Shown here in pieces: positions 17,252 through 25,231 of a stretch of DNA of 64,000 bases (position 1 is its first letter; each line of letters begins with the position of its first letter). The notes under the pieces were generated by a model that was not told where the DNA came from, did not search any database, and worked only from the letters and a program-made list of their open reading frames with translations. The position numbers and the translations under genes are program-made. Source of the stretch: DASQPR01 sp963724705 (GTDB lineage: Bacteria; Actinomycetota; Actinomycetes; Mycobacteriales; Micromonosporaceae); assembly GCA_963724705.1 (NCBI GenBank), contig CAVRVS010000002.1:620001-684000 (forward strand), in the 5' to 3' direction.

Positions 17252-18232
17252 GTGCGATCCGATGAGGTGGACGACCGCGCCATCGCCGACTGGTGTGCGA
17301 TGTGGCTTCGCGCGCGCCCCGTCGAAATCCTCGCGTCCCATGGTCACCTGTCTCGGGTGAGCGAACTCCTCCTGGCCAACGGCCGGCGGGTCGTGGTCAA
17401 GGTGCGGCCGGCTCAGGCGCGACTGGCCGGGTGTGCCTACGTGCAGCAGCATTTGTGGCGCACCGGGTTCCCGTGCCCGGAACCGCTGGTCGGCCCGGTG
17501 CCGTTCGGCGCCGAAACCGGCACTGGCAACGCACTCGCGGCGAGCGCCGAGGCATGGGTGCCCGGCGGCGAGATGCTCGGGCCGGGCGAGCCGGGTGCGG
17601 TGGACGGGTACGCCACGCTGCTCGCACGCATGATCCGGTTAGCGCCGCCGCCGGCTCGCCTGCCGTTGCTCGATCCACCTCCGCCCTGGAACGCATGGAA
17701 CCACGGCGGCACCGGGGTCTGGCCGGTCGCCGACGACCGACCCGATGATCTGAACGCGATACCGGCCACGGCGTGGCTCGACGAGATCGGGCGGGCCGTA
17801 CAGCGCCGGCTCACATCCTTCGGCGCGCACAACGTGGTCGCCGGCCACGGTGACTTCGAGGCTCAGAACGTGCGCTGGCGAGCGTTGTCCGTCGCGGCCC
17901 CGGAGGCAGCCCGGCTGCGCTCCACACCGGTGGCGGTGGACGACTGGGACAGCGTCATCGTGGCGCCGGAGGCGACGATCGTTGGCTTCGCGGCCGCGGT
18001 GTGGCCGAGCGGCGCCGGTCCCGCGGCGACCATCGACCAGACCGCCAGCTTCATCGAGGCCTACCAAAGGGCCGCCGGACGGACCTGGTTGCTCGATGAA
18101 ATCGGCGCGGCCTGGGCAGCCGGACTCTGGGTGCGGGCATTCAACGAGAAGAAGTGGCGCATCGACGGTTACGTCTCGCTCGAGCCCGACGAGGCGGCCG
18201 AGCGACTCCGCCTGGCCGGCCTGACCACGTGA
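17252..18232 (+). CDS. phosphotransferase, APH/aminoglycoside-kinase fold
   Basis: A 326-residue kinase-fold protein. The catalytic loop is VVAGHGDFEAQNVRW (H-x-D-x4-N pattern) and the metal-binding Asp lies in VAVDDWDSVI. The N-lobe has the Lys-bearing strand RVVVKVRP. These features fit the APH family, which phosphorylates small molecules; nothing ties it to antibiotics. GTG 17252 lies seven bases after TAGGTT. It is followed within 16 bases by a methyltransferase gene and probably starts a short operon (17252-19888). Confidence 0.82.
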   Translation: MRSDEVDDRAIADWCAMWLRARPVEILASHGHLSRVSELLLANGRRVVVKVRPAQARLAGCAYVQQHLWRTGFPCPEPLVGPVPFGAETGTGNALAASAEAWVPGGEMLGPGEPGAVDGYATLLARMIRLAPPPARLPLLDPPPPWNAWNHGGTGVWPVADDRPDDLNAIPATAWLDEIGRAVQRRLTSFGAHNVVAGHGDFEAQNVRWRALSVAAPEAARLRSTPVAVDDWDSVIVAPEATIVGFAAAVWPSGAGPAATIDQTASFIEAYQRAAGRTWLLDEIGAAWAAGLWVRAFNEKKWRIDGYVSLEPDEAAERLRLAGLTT

Positions 18233-18248
18233 TCGAGAGAATGACCAA

Positions 18249-18905
18249 ATGTCGGTGACGGCCGAGGCGGCCGAATCATTCGTTCTCGGCCACACCGGGC
18301 TGGCGCCGGTGCCGCTCGTACCGGAGGTCCGGACGTACCAGGCCGATGACGCGATCACGTTGTGGGAGATCACCGAGGAGCTTCACGGCGGTCCGGGTCT
18401 GGCCCCGCCGTTCTGGGCGTTTCCCTGGGCCGGCGGGCAGGCGCTGGCCCGTTACGTGCTCGACCATCCGGATCTCGTGGCCGGCCGGAGCGTGCTCGAT
18501 CTCGCGGCCGGCTCGGGTCTGGTCGCGCTCGCCGCGTCGCTCGCCGGAGCCCGATCCGTGGTCGCGAACGAAATCGACCCGTACGCGATCGCGGCCATCC
18601 GGTTGAACGCAGCGGCCAACGCGCGCGAAATCCAGCCGTACCAAGGGAATCTGTTGGTCGAGACGGCGACCGATGCGGACGTGGTCCTGGCCGGGGATGT
18701 GTTCTACAACCGCGACATGGCCACGGCGATGCTGCGTTTCCTGCGAGCGGCGCGCGACCGTGGTGCGGTCGTGCTGGCCGGTGATCCGGGTCGCGCCTAC
18801 GTGCCGACCGACGATCTCGTCCAGGTCGCATCGTTTGCGGTGCCGGTGATCCGCGATCTCGAGGACGCCGACGTCAAAGAATCGGTCGTGTGGCGGTTGC
18901 CGTGA
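18249..18905 (+). CDS. class I SAM methyltransferase, ETF-beta lysine methyltransferase-like
   Basis: A 218-residue methyltransferase. Motif I is VLDLAAGSGLVALAASLAGA, followed by the acidic V-V-A-N-E-I-D at the end of strand 2. The post-motif AGDVFYN is the signature seen in the METTL20/ETFBKMT and nicotinamide N-methyltransferase-like group. PFWAFPWAGGQALARY near residue 56 is also typical of that group. The likely substrate is a protein lysine, such as electron transfer flavoprotein beta, by family resemblance only. It follows the kinase gene by 16 bases. Confidence 0.8.
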   Translation: MSVTAEAAESFVLGHTGLAPVPLVPEVRTYQADDAITLWEITEELHGGPGLAPPFWAFPWAGGQALARYVLDHPDLVAGRSVLDLAAGSGLVALAASLAGARSVVANEIDPYAIAAIRLNAAANAREIQPYQGNLLVETATDADVVLAGDVFYNRDMATAMLRFLRAARDRGAVVLAGDPGRAYVPTDDLVQVASFAVPVIRDLEDADVKESVVWRLP

Positions 18906-18910
18906 TCGGC

Positions 18911-18943
18911 TAGCCTGGCGCGATGAGTTGGCGGCGTACGTGA
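18911..18943 (+). promoter_or_regulatory. promoter with leaderless six-codon upstream ORF
   Basis: TAGCCT at 18911-18916 lies six bases before ATG 18923. That ATG opens a six-codon frame (M-S-W-R-R-T) whose TGA (18941-18943) overlaps the GTG start of the next gene at 18940. It may translationally couple the downstream gene. Confidence 0.45.
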
Positions 18944-19293
18944 ATCGTGCGGTGAACCTGGGCCTGGCGTTCGCTCTCGAACTCGCGGCGTTGGCCGCAT
19001 TGTGCTGGTGGGGTTTCCACGTTTCGGCGTCGACGTGGGTCAAGGTTGTGCTCGGCATCGGCGCGCCGATCGCGGCCGTGATCGTGTGGAGTCTGTTCGC
19101 CGCTCCGCGGGCGAGGTTTCGACTGCCGATGCCGATGAAGCTCCTGGTGAAGACGATCGTGTTCGGCGCGGCCGTCGCGGCGCTCATCGCCGACAGTGAG
19201 GTTGTGCTCGGTATCGTGTTCGCGGTGCTGGTCGTGGCCAACACTGCGCTGATCCGCATCGGCAATCTGGACGAAGGCATCGTCGATGAGTGA
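18940..19293 (+). CDS. YrdB-like membrane protein (DUF2568)
   Basis: A 117-residue protein with four membrane segments (LGLAFALELAALAALCWWGF, VVLGIGAPIAAVIVWSLFAA, LLVKTIVFGAAVAALIA, VVLGIVFAVLVVANTALI) and a conserved A-P-R-A-R-F-x-L-P loop, typical of YrdB/DUF2568. Function unknown. GTG 18940 is chosen because it overlaps the stop of a leaderless mini-ORF; TTG 18928 is an in-frame alternative. The gene overlaps the following methyltransferase by eight bases. Confidence 0.78.
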   Translation: MNRAVNLGLAFALELAALAALCWWGFHVSASTWVKVVLGIGAPIAAVIVWSLFAAPRARFRLPMPMKLLVKTIVFGAAVAALIADSEVVLGIVFAVLVVANTALIRIGNLDEGIVDE

Positions 19294-19888
19294 CCCGGTG
19301 GTGGCGACGCGGGCGACGTACGACGAGATCGCGCCGCGGTATGCCCGCGAAAGCAAACCGTTCCCGGAACTGGCCGACGACATCGCGTGGCTCGTCGACA
19401 TCGTCGGCCCCGACGCCGTCGTCGCCGAGATCGGCTGTGGTCCGGGACGGGATCTCCGAGCACTGCGCGCTGCCGGCCTGCGGGTGGTGGGTTTCGACCT
19501 GTCCGCCGCGCAATTGCGCGCCGGCGGTCTGGGCGGCGGTACGGCATCCGTTGCGGTGGCGGACATGCGGGCACTGCCGCTTCGTACGGCCTCGGTCGAT
19601 GCCCTGTGGTGCCAGGCGGCGCTGCTGCATATCCCGCACGCGTACGTTCCGGACACGCTCGCCGGCTTCGCCCGCGTCGTACGGCCGGGCGGCGCGATCT
19701 ATCTGTCGGTCAACGAAGGCGACGGCGAGGGCTGGCAGTCCACCGGATTCGACCGCGCACGCTGGTACACCGGCCATCGAGAAGACGGTCTGCGGGCCAT
19801 GTTGCCGGCGGCCGGGTTCGAGGTGACGTACGTGCGGCACACGACGACGAACCGGGACTGGCTGTCGGTACGGGCACGCCGTAGCTGA
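19286..19888 (+). CDS. SAM-dependent methyltransferase
   Basis: A 200-residue class I methyltransferase of the Methyltransf_11/25 type. Motif I reads VVAEIGCGPGRDLRALRAAG, then VVGFDLSAAQL, VADMRALPL, and the motif-IV area ALWCQAALLHIPH; the end of the domain has LAGFARVVRPGGAIYLSV. Substrate is unknown. It overlaps the preceding membrane-protein gene by eight bases and is the last gene of the plus-strand run before the convergent dus gene. Confidence 0.85.
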   Translation: MSDPVVATRATYDEIAPRYARESKPFPELADDIAWLVDIVGPDAVVAEIGCGPGRDLRALRAAGLRVVGFDLSAAQLRAGGLGGGTASVAVADMRALPLRTASVDALWCQAALLHIPHAYVPDTLAGFARVVRPGGAIYLSVNEGDGEGWQSTGFDRARWYTGHREDGLRAMLPAAGFEVTYVRHTTTNRDWLSVRARRS

Positions 19889-19908
19889 GCGTCCGCGCCG
19901 ACGAGGAC

Positions 19909-21135
19909 TCAGCCGCCGGAGTCGTCGTGTTCGGCATCTTCCGGAACGGTCACGTCATCGCGATCGTCGAGCCAGCCGTACGGCAGCACGACTTTGGCGG
20001 GCGCGTTCGTTCGGCCGCGCGGCTGGCCGAGATTCGCGGCCGGGAACTCGACGTCGGCATCGAGCTTGCCGAGCAGGTCGTCGAGCTCCATCAACGAGGA
20101 CGTCATAGCCATCGCGCGCCGCAGTTCCGAGCCGACCGGGAATCCCTTGAGATACCAGGCCACGTGCTTACGGAAGTCGGTGACGGCCTCCCGCTCGGCC
20201 CCCCACCAGTCGACGAGCAATTCGGCGTGGCGGCGCATCACCGCGGCCACCTCGCCCAGAGTCGGCAGTACCCGCTCTGGTCGGCCGGCGAAGGCGGCGG
20301 CGAGGTCGGCGAACAGCCACGGACGGCCGAGACAACCGCGGCCGACCACTACACCGTCGCAGCCGGTCTCGTGGACCATACGCAGCGCGTCGTCGGCCTC
20401 CCAGATGTCTCCGTTGCCGAGCACCGGCACGTCCAGCGCCTGCTTCAGCGTGGCGATCGCATCCCAGTCGGCCGTGCCCGAGTAACGCTGGCTCGCCGTA
20501 CGCGCGTGCAACGCGACCCATTTCACACCGGCGTCCTGCGCGATGCGACCCGCCTCGACGTAGGTCAGGTGGTCGTCGTCGAGCCCCTTGCGCATCTTCA
20601 CCGTGACCGGAATGCCGGCCGGGGCGGCCGCGTCCACGGCCGCCGACACAATCGCGCCGAACAGCCGCCGCTTGTACGGGATCGCCGAACCGCCGCCCTT
20701 GCTGGTGATCTTCCGTACGCTGCAGCCGAAGTTCAGGTCGATGTGGTCGGCGAGGTCCTCGTCGACGATCCGTCGGACGGCCCGCGCGGTCATCTCCGGA
20801 TCGACACCGTAGAGCTGCATGCTGCGCGGGTGCTCGCCCGGGCCGAACTCGATCATCTTTTCGGTCTTCGGATTCCGGTACGCGAGCGCGACGGTAGTGA
20901 TCATCTCGCAGACGTAGATGCCGGCGCCCTGCTCCCGGCACAGGCGGCGGAACGCCATATTCGTGATCCCGGCCATCGGGGCCAACACGACAGGCGGATC
21001 GACCGGATACTGGCCGAGCGCCAACTGGCCGCCAACGCGAAACGCCGGCCGCGATGCGCCAGCGCCGTGCGACGACGGCAGTGGCGTGCCGGCGCCGTGC
21101 GACGACGGTCGCTGCGCGGTCAGGATCTCGGTCAC
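19909..21135 (-). CDS. dusB: tRNA-dihydrouridine synthase
   Basis: A 408-residue flavoprotein that reduces uridines in tRNA D-loops. The FMN barrel begins with PPVVLAPMAGITNMAFRRLCRE; the active-site Cys lies in IDLNFGCSVRKI, followed by KGGGSAI. VTVKMRKG, VALHARTASQRYSG, VPVLGNGDIW and DGVVVGRGCLGRPWLF complete the family pattern. The usual GCP of the active site is GCS here, a Pro to Ser change. GTG 21135 is the preferred start. The N-terminus has a duplicated S-S-H-G-A-G coded by a 17-bp direct repeat (21062-21078 and 21092-21108). It is convergent with the methyltransferase gene. Confidence 0.93.
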   Translation of the reverse strand: MTEILTAQRPSSHGAGTPLPSSHGAGASRPAFRVGGQLALGQYPVDPPVVLAPMAGITNMAFRRLCREQGAGIYVCEMITTVALAYRNPKTEKMIEFGPGEHPRSMQLYGVDPEMTARAVRRIVDEDLADHIDLNFGCSVRKITSKGGGSAIPYKRRLFGAIVSAAVDAAAPAGIPVTVKMRKGLDDDHLTYVEAGRIAQDAGVKWVALHARTASQRYSGTADWDAIATLKQALDVPVLGNGDIWEADDALRMVHETGCDGVVVGRGCLGRPWLFADLAAAFAGRPERVLPTLGEVAAVMRRHAELLVDWWGAEREAVTDFRKHVAWYLKGFPVGSELRRAMAMTSSLMELDDLLGKLDADVEFPAANLGQPRGRTNAPAKVVLPYGWLDDRDDVTVPEDAEHDDSGG

Positions 21136-21199
21136 GGGTACCAGGATCGCACGGGCGGCGGTCCGGCCCAAGCGGTCGCCGGGCAGGCCACGCGCGATG

Positions 21200-22609
21200 T
21201 CAGCTGCCGGCCGGATCGATCAGCGGCTCGGTGACGCCCTGGGTGGGTATCACCCCCGGAGCGGCGATCTCGGCGACCTCGCCGACGACCGTGCCGGCGC
21301 CGCCCTCGGACGGTTCCGGAGTCGCCGCGGCTGGATCCGGTGGAAGCGCGATCGCCGCGTAGACGCCGCCGAGCGTGATGAGCACTCCAGAGAGCGTGAA
21401 GATCGCATCGATGCGTCCGACGTGTAGACCGCCGATGTCGGCGTGGAAGTGCAGCAACGCCGTGCTGGCCAGCCAGCCGGCGGCGACCACCGACAGCATC
21501 GACGCCGCCGTGTTGATCGGGTTGAACACGGCCAGCATGCGGCCGAGGTATTCGCGCGGCGTCGCGCTCAACATGAGCGGGCTGATCGACGTGTTGAGTA
21601 CGGTCACCGGGATCGCGACGAAGAAGAACGCCACCAGTCCGGCGACGAACACGGTCTGCCGCGCGAACACGAGAACGACGATGCCGGTAATGGTCAGCGC
21701 CAGCCAGGTCGTGCGCCGCGCACCGAACCATTTGACGATCCGGCCGGCCGACAGCGCTCCGAGGATCGCGCCGACACCGAAGACCATCGAGACGAGGCCA
21801 AGCAGATGGGCGTTCGCATGCAGGTTGTCGGTGAGGAAGAACACGTCCAGCGTGTTCATCGCGCCGGTGCCCAACTGCGCGATCACGGCGATGGTGAGAA
21901 TTGCCACGAGGAAACGGTTGCTGGCGAACATCTTGAGGCCGGCGACGAACTCGATCCAGAGGTTGCTACCGCTCGCGCGCTCGGGGACAGCGCGATCCAG
22001 ACGGATCGAGCGGATCGCGACGAACGAAACGACGTACGACGCGGCGTTGACGACCAGTGCCCACTGCAGTCCGAGGGTGAAAAGGAGCGGCGCGGCCAGC
22101 GGAGGGCCGACGATGGCGGCAACCGCCTGGGTGGCTTGGCCGATGCCGGCGGCTCGAGCGCGGTCGACGTCGCCCGACACGACGTCGCCGATGGTGGCGA
22201 ATCGGGACGGATTGAAGAACTGCTCCGAGGCGTTGACCACGAAAACGACGACGTAGATGAGCACTAGCCATGCCCAGATCGGCAGGGCGCTGGTGGGTAG
22301 GAACGCCAACGCTGCCAGCGCCGCAACCATGATCGCGCGCAGCACCTCGGTACGCAGCATCGTCAGGCCGCGGTTCCAGCGGTCCACCAAGACACCAGCG
22401 AGCGGCCCGACCACCATGACGGCGATGCCGACGGAGAGCATGATGCCGCTGACGGCCGCCGGGGCCCAGGACTTGCCCTTGGCCAGTACCGTCGCCACCC
22501 ACAACACGAGTGTCGTGTCGAAAATCATGTCGCCGACCGTCGAGACGGCCTGGCCATACCAGAGCCGCGCGAATTCGCGGTTGATCAGATATCGCTGCAC
22601 CCACGGCAT
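21200..22609 (-). CDS. MFS transporter (EntS/MFS_3-like)
   Basis: A 469-residue major facilitator with about 12 helices. The N-terminus FARLWYGQAVSTVGDMIFDTTLVLWV and the loop LAGVLVDRWNRGLTML match the MFS_3 group (EntS-like and macrolide-efflux-type exporters). The FNPSRFATIGDVV stretch after helix 4 is also characteristic. The C-terminal 50 residues are acidic and low-complexity. It is 64 bases upstream of dusB on the same strand. Substrate unknown. Confidence 0.85.
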   Translation of the reverse strand: MPWVQRYLINREFARLWYGQAVSTVGDMIFDTTLVLWVATVLAKGKSWAPAAVSGIMLSVGIAVMVVGPLAGVLVDRWNRGLTMLRTEVLRAIMVAALAALAFLPTSALPIWAWLVLIYVVVFVVNASEQFFNPSRFATIGDVVSGDVDRARAAGIGQATQAVAAIVGPPLAAPLLFTLGLQWALVVNAASYVVSFVAIRSIRLDRAVPERASGSNLWIEFVAGLKMFASNRFLVAILTIAVIAQLGTGAMNTLDVFFLTDNLHANAHLLGLVSMVFGVGAILGALSAGRIVKWFGARRTTWLALTITGIVVLVFARQTVFVAGLVAFFFVAIPVTVLNTSISPLMLSATPREYLGRMLAVFNPINTAASMLSVVAAGWLASTALLHFHADIGGLHVGRIDAIFTLSGVLITLGGVYAAIALPPDPAAATPEPSEGGAGTVVGEVAEIAAPGVIPTQGVTEPLIDPAGS

Positions 22610-22932
22610 GGCGTTCTAACTATCACAAGCCGCGGCCGCTGGGCAGCCCCGCCGGGGTCATCGATGATGACGAATTGACAACGTATTCCCGTGCCGGGCC
22701 AAATCAGCGATAAATGGCCGCGATTCTGCTCACCGGGCTGAATCCGGCCCTCGATCATCTGGCCGTGTATGCTTGCGGTGCAGTTTCTGGTGTGTAGTTG
22801 CGTTTGTTTCCCGGTTTGATCCGGGGTCGGCTTCCTCTTCCATGGTTCGCCGTAGCTCTGCTGCTGCTCGAGACGGCCCATTCCGGGCCCCGCAGCGTGC
22901 GGGCGCCTACCAAGCTGAGGAGCTTACGAAGA
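22610..22932 (+). promoter_or_regulatory. cold-shock gene promoter and long 5' leader
   Basis: No gene is visible here. TATGCT at 22768-22773 is a good -10, giving a leader of about 150 bases before the cold-shock start codon, as is usual for csp mRNAs. The ribosome site GAGGAG is at 22916-22921. The rest holds the upstream region of the divergent transporter. Confidence 0.55.
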
Positions 22933-23136
22933 ATGTCAACTGGAACAGTCAAATGGTTCAACGCCGAAAAGGGTTTCGGCTTCATCACCGTCGACGGCGA
23001 TAGCCGTGACGTGTTCGTCCATCACTCGGCGATCCAGGCCGATGGATACCGCGAACTCCACGAGGATCAGCGCGTCGAATTCGACATTGTCAAGGGTGAC
23101 CGCGGTCTCCAGGCCGATGGCGTCCGCGTCATCTGA
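22933..23136 (+). CDS. cold-shock protein CspA family
   Basis: A 67-residue single OB-fold protein: TGTVKWFNAEKGFGFITV (RNP1 KGFGFI), DVFVHHSAI (RNP2 VFVHH), then EFDIVKGDRGLQADGVRV. It binds single-stranded RNA and DNA and melts mRNA structure. The ATG at 22933 is preceded by GAGGAG at slightly long spacing and a leader of about 150 bases. It is followed by three hairpins and then a DEAD-box helicase gene; both are RNA-remodelling proteins. Confidence 0.96.
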   Translation: MSTGTVKWFNAEKGFGFITVDGDSRDVFVHHSAIQADGYRELHEDQRVEFDIVKGDRGLQADGVRVI

Positions 23137-23156
23137 TTGTCACGCATGATTTTCCA

Positions 23157-23197
23157 CGCACCGCTTGGTGCGGTTGAGCGCCGCCAATAGGCGCTCA
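23157..23197 (+). promoter_or_regulatory. two hairpins after csp
   Basis: CGCACC-GCTT-GGTGCG (23157-23172) and TGAGCGCC-GCCAATA-GGCGCTCA (23175-23197), both perfect stems. The first is followed by only GTT, so termination would be weak. Confidence 0.5.
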
Positions 23198-23210
23198 CAT
23201 CGGATCGTGA

Positions 23211-23251
23211 CTCCACACGTTCGCGTCGTGAAACCGCGCGAACGTGTGGAG
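23211..23251 (+). promoter_or_regulatory. 15-bp perfect inverted repeat before helicase gene
   Basis: CTCCACACGTTCGCG (23211-23225) and its exact complement (23237-23251) flank an 11-base loop, ending 43 bases before the helicase start. It may be an RNA hairpin in the leader or an operator. Confidence 0.6.
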
Positions 23252-23294
23252 TACGGCGGTTCGATCACACGACCCGCACCACTCCCCGGAGCGC

Positions 23295-24911
23295 ATGAGC
23301 GCCACCGGAACTCGGCTCGCATCGCCGGAGCGCCGCCGCCCTGCGGCCGGCGCTGGCCTCGCAGAGCCGCCTACGAAAGGCTCTGTATTGGTCACGCCCA
23401 CGCGTGCTCCCCGACGGCGGCATTCGTCGCAGTCCAGTTCTTTGCAGTCCAGTCCTCAACCGCGCCCGGTCCAACCCCATGCCGTGGTTGCGTCGCCGCA
23501 TGCGGCACCATCATCTCCGCGGCAGCACGCTTCGGGAGCGCATCCCGAGGCGCGTCGACCGAATCGTCCGGTCTCCGTACCGGAGGCTGTGCCGGCGCCG
23601 TTTGCCGACCTGCCGCTCGATCCCGCGTTGTTCCGCGTGCTGGCGCAGCAGGGGCTGACGACGGCAACCGCCATTCAAACGGCGACGCTGCCAGACGCCA
23701 TCGCCGGTCACGACGTCCTCGGCCGGGCCCGTACGGGTTCCGGCAAGACCCTCGCGTTCGGTCTCGCGATGCTGACGCGTCTCTCCGGTCGCCGAGCCGA
23801 GCCGCGGCAACCGATCGCGCTCGTCCTCGTTCCGACCCGCGAACTCGCGGCCCAGGTTGCGGACGCGCTGGCCCCGTACGCCAAGGCCGTTCGGCTCACC
23901 ACCACGGTGGTGGTCGGCGGGTTGTCCCTGACTCGGCAGGCCGACGCACTTCGTCGCGGCGTCGACATCGTGATCGCGACGCCCGGCCGGCTGAACGACC
24001 TGGTGAACCGGGGCGACTGCCGTCTCGATCGCGTCGTGTTGACCGTGCTCGACGAGGCCGACCAGATGGCCGACATGGGCTTCCTGCCCCAGGTGACGTC
24101 GTTGCTCACGCGTACCGACCCCAACGGTCAGCGGATGCTGTTTTCCGCGACGCTCGACGGTGAGGTGGACCGGCTCGTCCGGCGGTTCCTCAACGAACCC
24201 GTACGCCATTCGGTCGACCCGTCATCGTCGGCGGTGACCACGCTCGACCATCACGTGCTGCACGTTGACACGGCCGACAAGAACGAGACCGCGGCACACA
24301 TCGGTGCGCGCGACGGTCGCGTCATCATGTTCGTCGGCACGAAGCATCGAGCCGACCGGTTGGCACGCCAGCTCCAGGCCAGCGGGGTAAACGCAGCCGC
24401 ACTGCACGGCGGCAAGTCCCAACCGCAGCGGACACGTACGCTCGACGGGTTCAAGACCGGGACGGTCACGGCGCTCGTCGCGACCTCACTGGCCGCCCGC
24501 GGCATCCACGTCGACGACGTCGACCTCGTGGTGAACGTCGACCCGCCCGGCGATGCGAAGGACTACCTGCATCGCGGTGGGCGTACGGCGCGGGCCGGGC
24601 GAACCGGAACCGTCGTCACCCTCGTCCTCCCGGAACAGGATCGGGAGACGAGTCGACTGCTCGCCGCGGCCGGCGTGAAGGCCCGGTCGGTGCGAGTGCG
24701 TCCGGGTGACGCCGAACTCGTACGGATCACCGGTGCCCGTACCCCCTCCGGGGTTCCGGTGGCACCGGCCGTGACGGCCGACGCCCAGCGCCGCGCACCG
24801 CGAAAGCCGGCGGTTGCGCGTGTGCCATCCGGCCGATCGACGCAGCGCGAATCGGCGCAGGGTCGATCAACGCAGGGTCGATCAACGCAGGGTCGCGGCC
24901 GCCGCTACTGA
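23295..24911 (+). CDS. DEAD-box ATP-dependent RNA helicase
   Basis: A 538-residue helicase. The Q-motif region has T-A-I-Q (residues about 125-128), then Walker A RARTGSGKT (144-152), PTRELA, TPGRL, DEAD (in LDEADQM), SAT (LFSATL), and the C-terminal helicase motifs MFVGTK, ATSLAARGIHV and HRGGRTARAG. An N-terminal 100-residue Pro/Ser/His-rich extension and a basic C-tail with S-T-Q-G-R repeats are probably disordered RNA-binding arms. ATG 23295 with CGGAGC upstream is preferred. It lies behind a cold-shock gene and a set of hairpins, consistent with a role in RNA unwinding at low temperature. Confidence 0.94.
   Translation: MSATGTRLASPERRRPAAGAGLAEPPTKGSVLVTPTRAPRRRHSSQSSSLQSSPQPRPVQPHAVVASPHAAPSSPRQHASGAHPEARRPNRPVSVPEAVPAPFADLPLDPALFRVLAQQGLTTATAIQTATLPDAIAGHDVLGRARTGSGKTLAFGLAMLTRLSGRRAEPRQPIALVLVPTRELAAQVADALAPYAKAVRLTTTVVVGGLSLTRQADALRRGVDIVIATPGRLNDLVNRGDCRLDRVVLTVLDEADQMADMGFLPQVTSLLTRTDPNGQRMLFSATLDGEVDRLVRRFLNEPVRHSVDPSSSAVTTLDHHVLHVDTADKNETAAHIGARDGRVIMFVGTKHRADRLARQLQASGVNAAALHGGKSQPQRTRTLDGFKTGTVTALVATSLAARGIHVDDVDLVVNVDPPGDAKDYLHRGGRTARAGRTGTVVTLVLPEQDRETSRLLAAAGVKARSVRVRPGDAELVRITGARTPSGVPVAPAVTADAQRRAPRKPAVARVPSGRSTQRESAQGRSTQGRSTQGRGRRY
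24857..24900 (+). repeat. 15-bp tandem repeat in helicase C-terminus
   Basis: GCAGGGTCGATCAAC at 24857-24871 and 24872-24886, with a partial third copy. It codes the Q-G-R-S-T repeat just before the stop. Confidence 0.85.
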
Positions 24912-24938
24912 TCGAGGCCGGCATTGCCCGGCAAGCAC

Positions 24939-24971
24939 AAGGCCGGTCCGCTCGCGCGGGCCGGCCTTTGC
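24939..24971 (+). terminator. Rho-independent terminator after helicase gene
   Basis: AAGGCCGG-T-CCGC and GCGG-G-CCGGCCTT pair around a TCGC loop (13-bp stem with one T/G wobble), followed by a short T-run. It lies 28 bases after the helicase stop. Confidence 0.75.
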
Positions 24972-25231
24972 GCGTCGCTCGCCGCGGCCAGTGCTCGAAC
25001 ATGCTCACGTATGCGCGAACCTGCGTGTGGGATCGCTCCCATGAAACGGGGTGTTCGGGCGCACGCGTCCCTTTGGTGTGTCTAGTCACCACCCGCCCCA
25101 CGACGCTGAACGAGCGCCTAACCTGCAGCTACGCCGGGACACAATCCAGGTGATGTCGTTCGTGCGGAGTTTGCCGTCGGTGAAGGCGGGGGTATCCATC
25201 GGCCCGAACTCCCTGTGCGCTGGAGGCTGCC
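24972..25231 (+). promoter_or_regulatory. ppdK upstream region
   Basis: No gene is visible. TAACCT at about 25119-25124 is a possible -10, and the ribosome site TGGAGG is at 25221-25226. Nothing else is recognised. Confidence 0.35.

Noticed and set aside
23211..23251. Insertion-sequence terminal inverted repeat
   Set aside because: The arms are only 11 bases apart and no transposase gene is near; it is a hairpin or operator.
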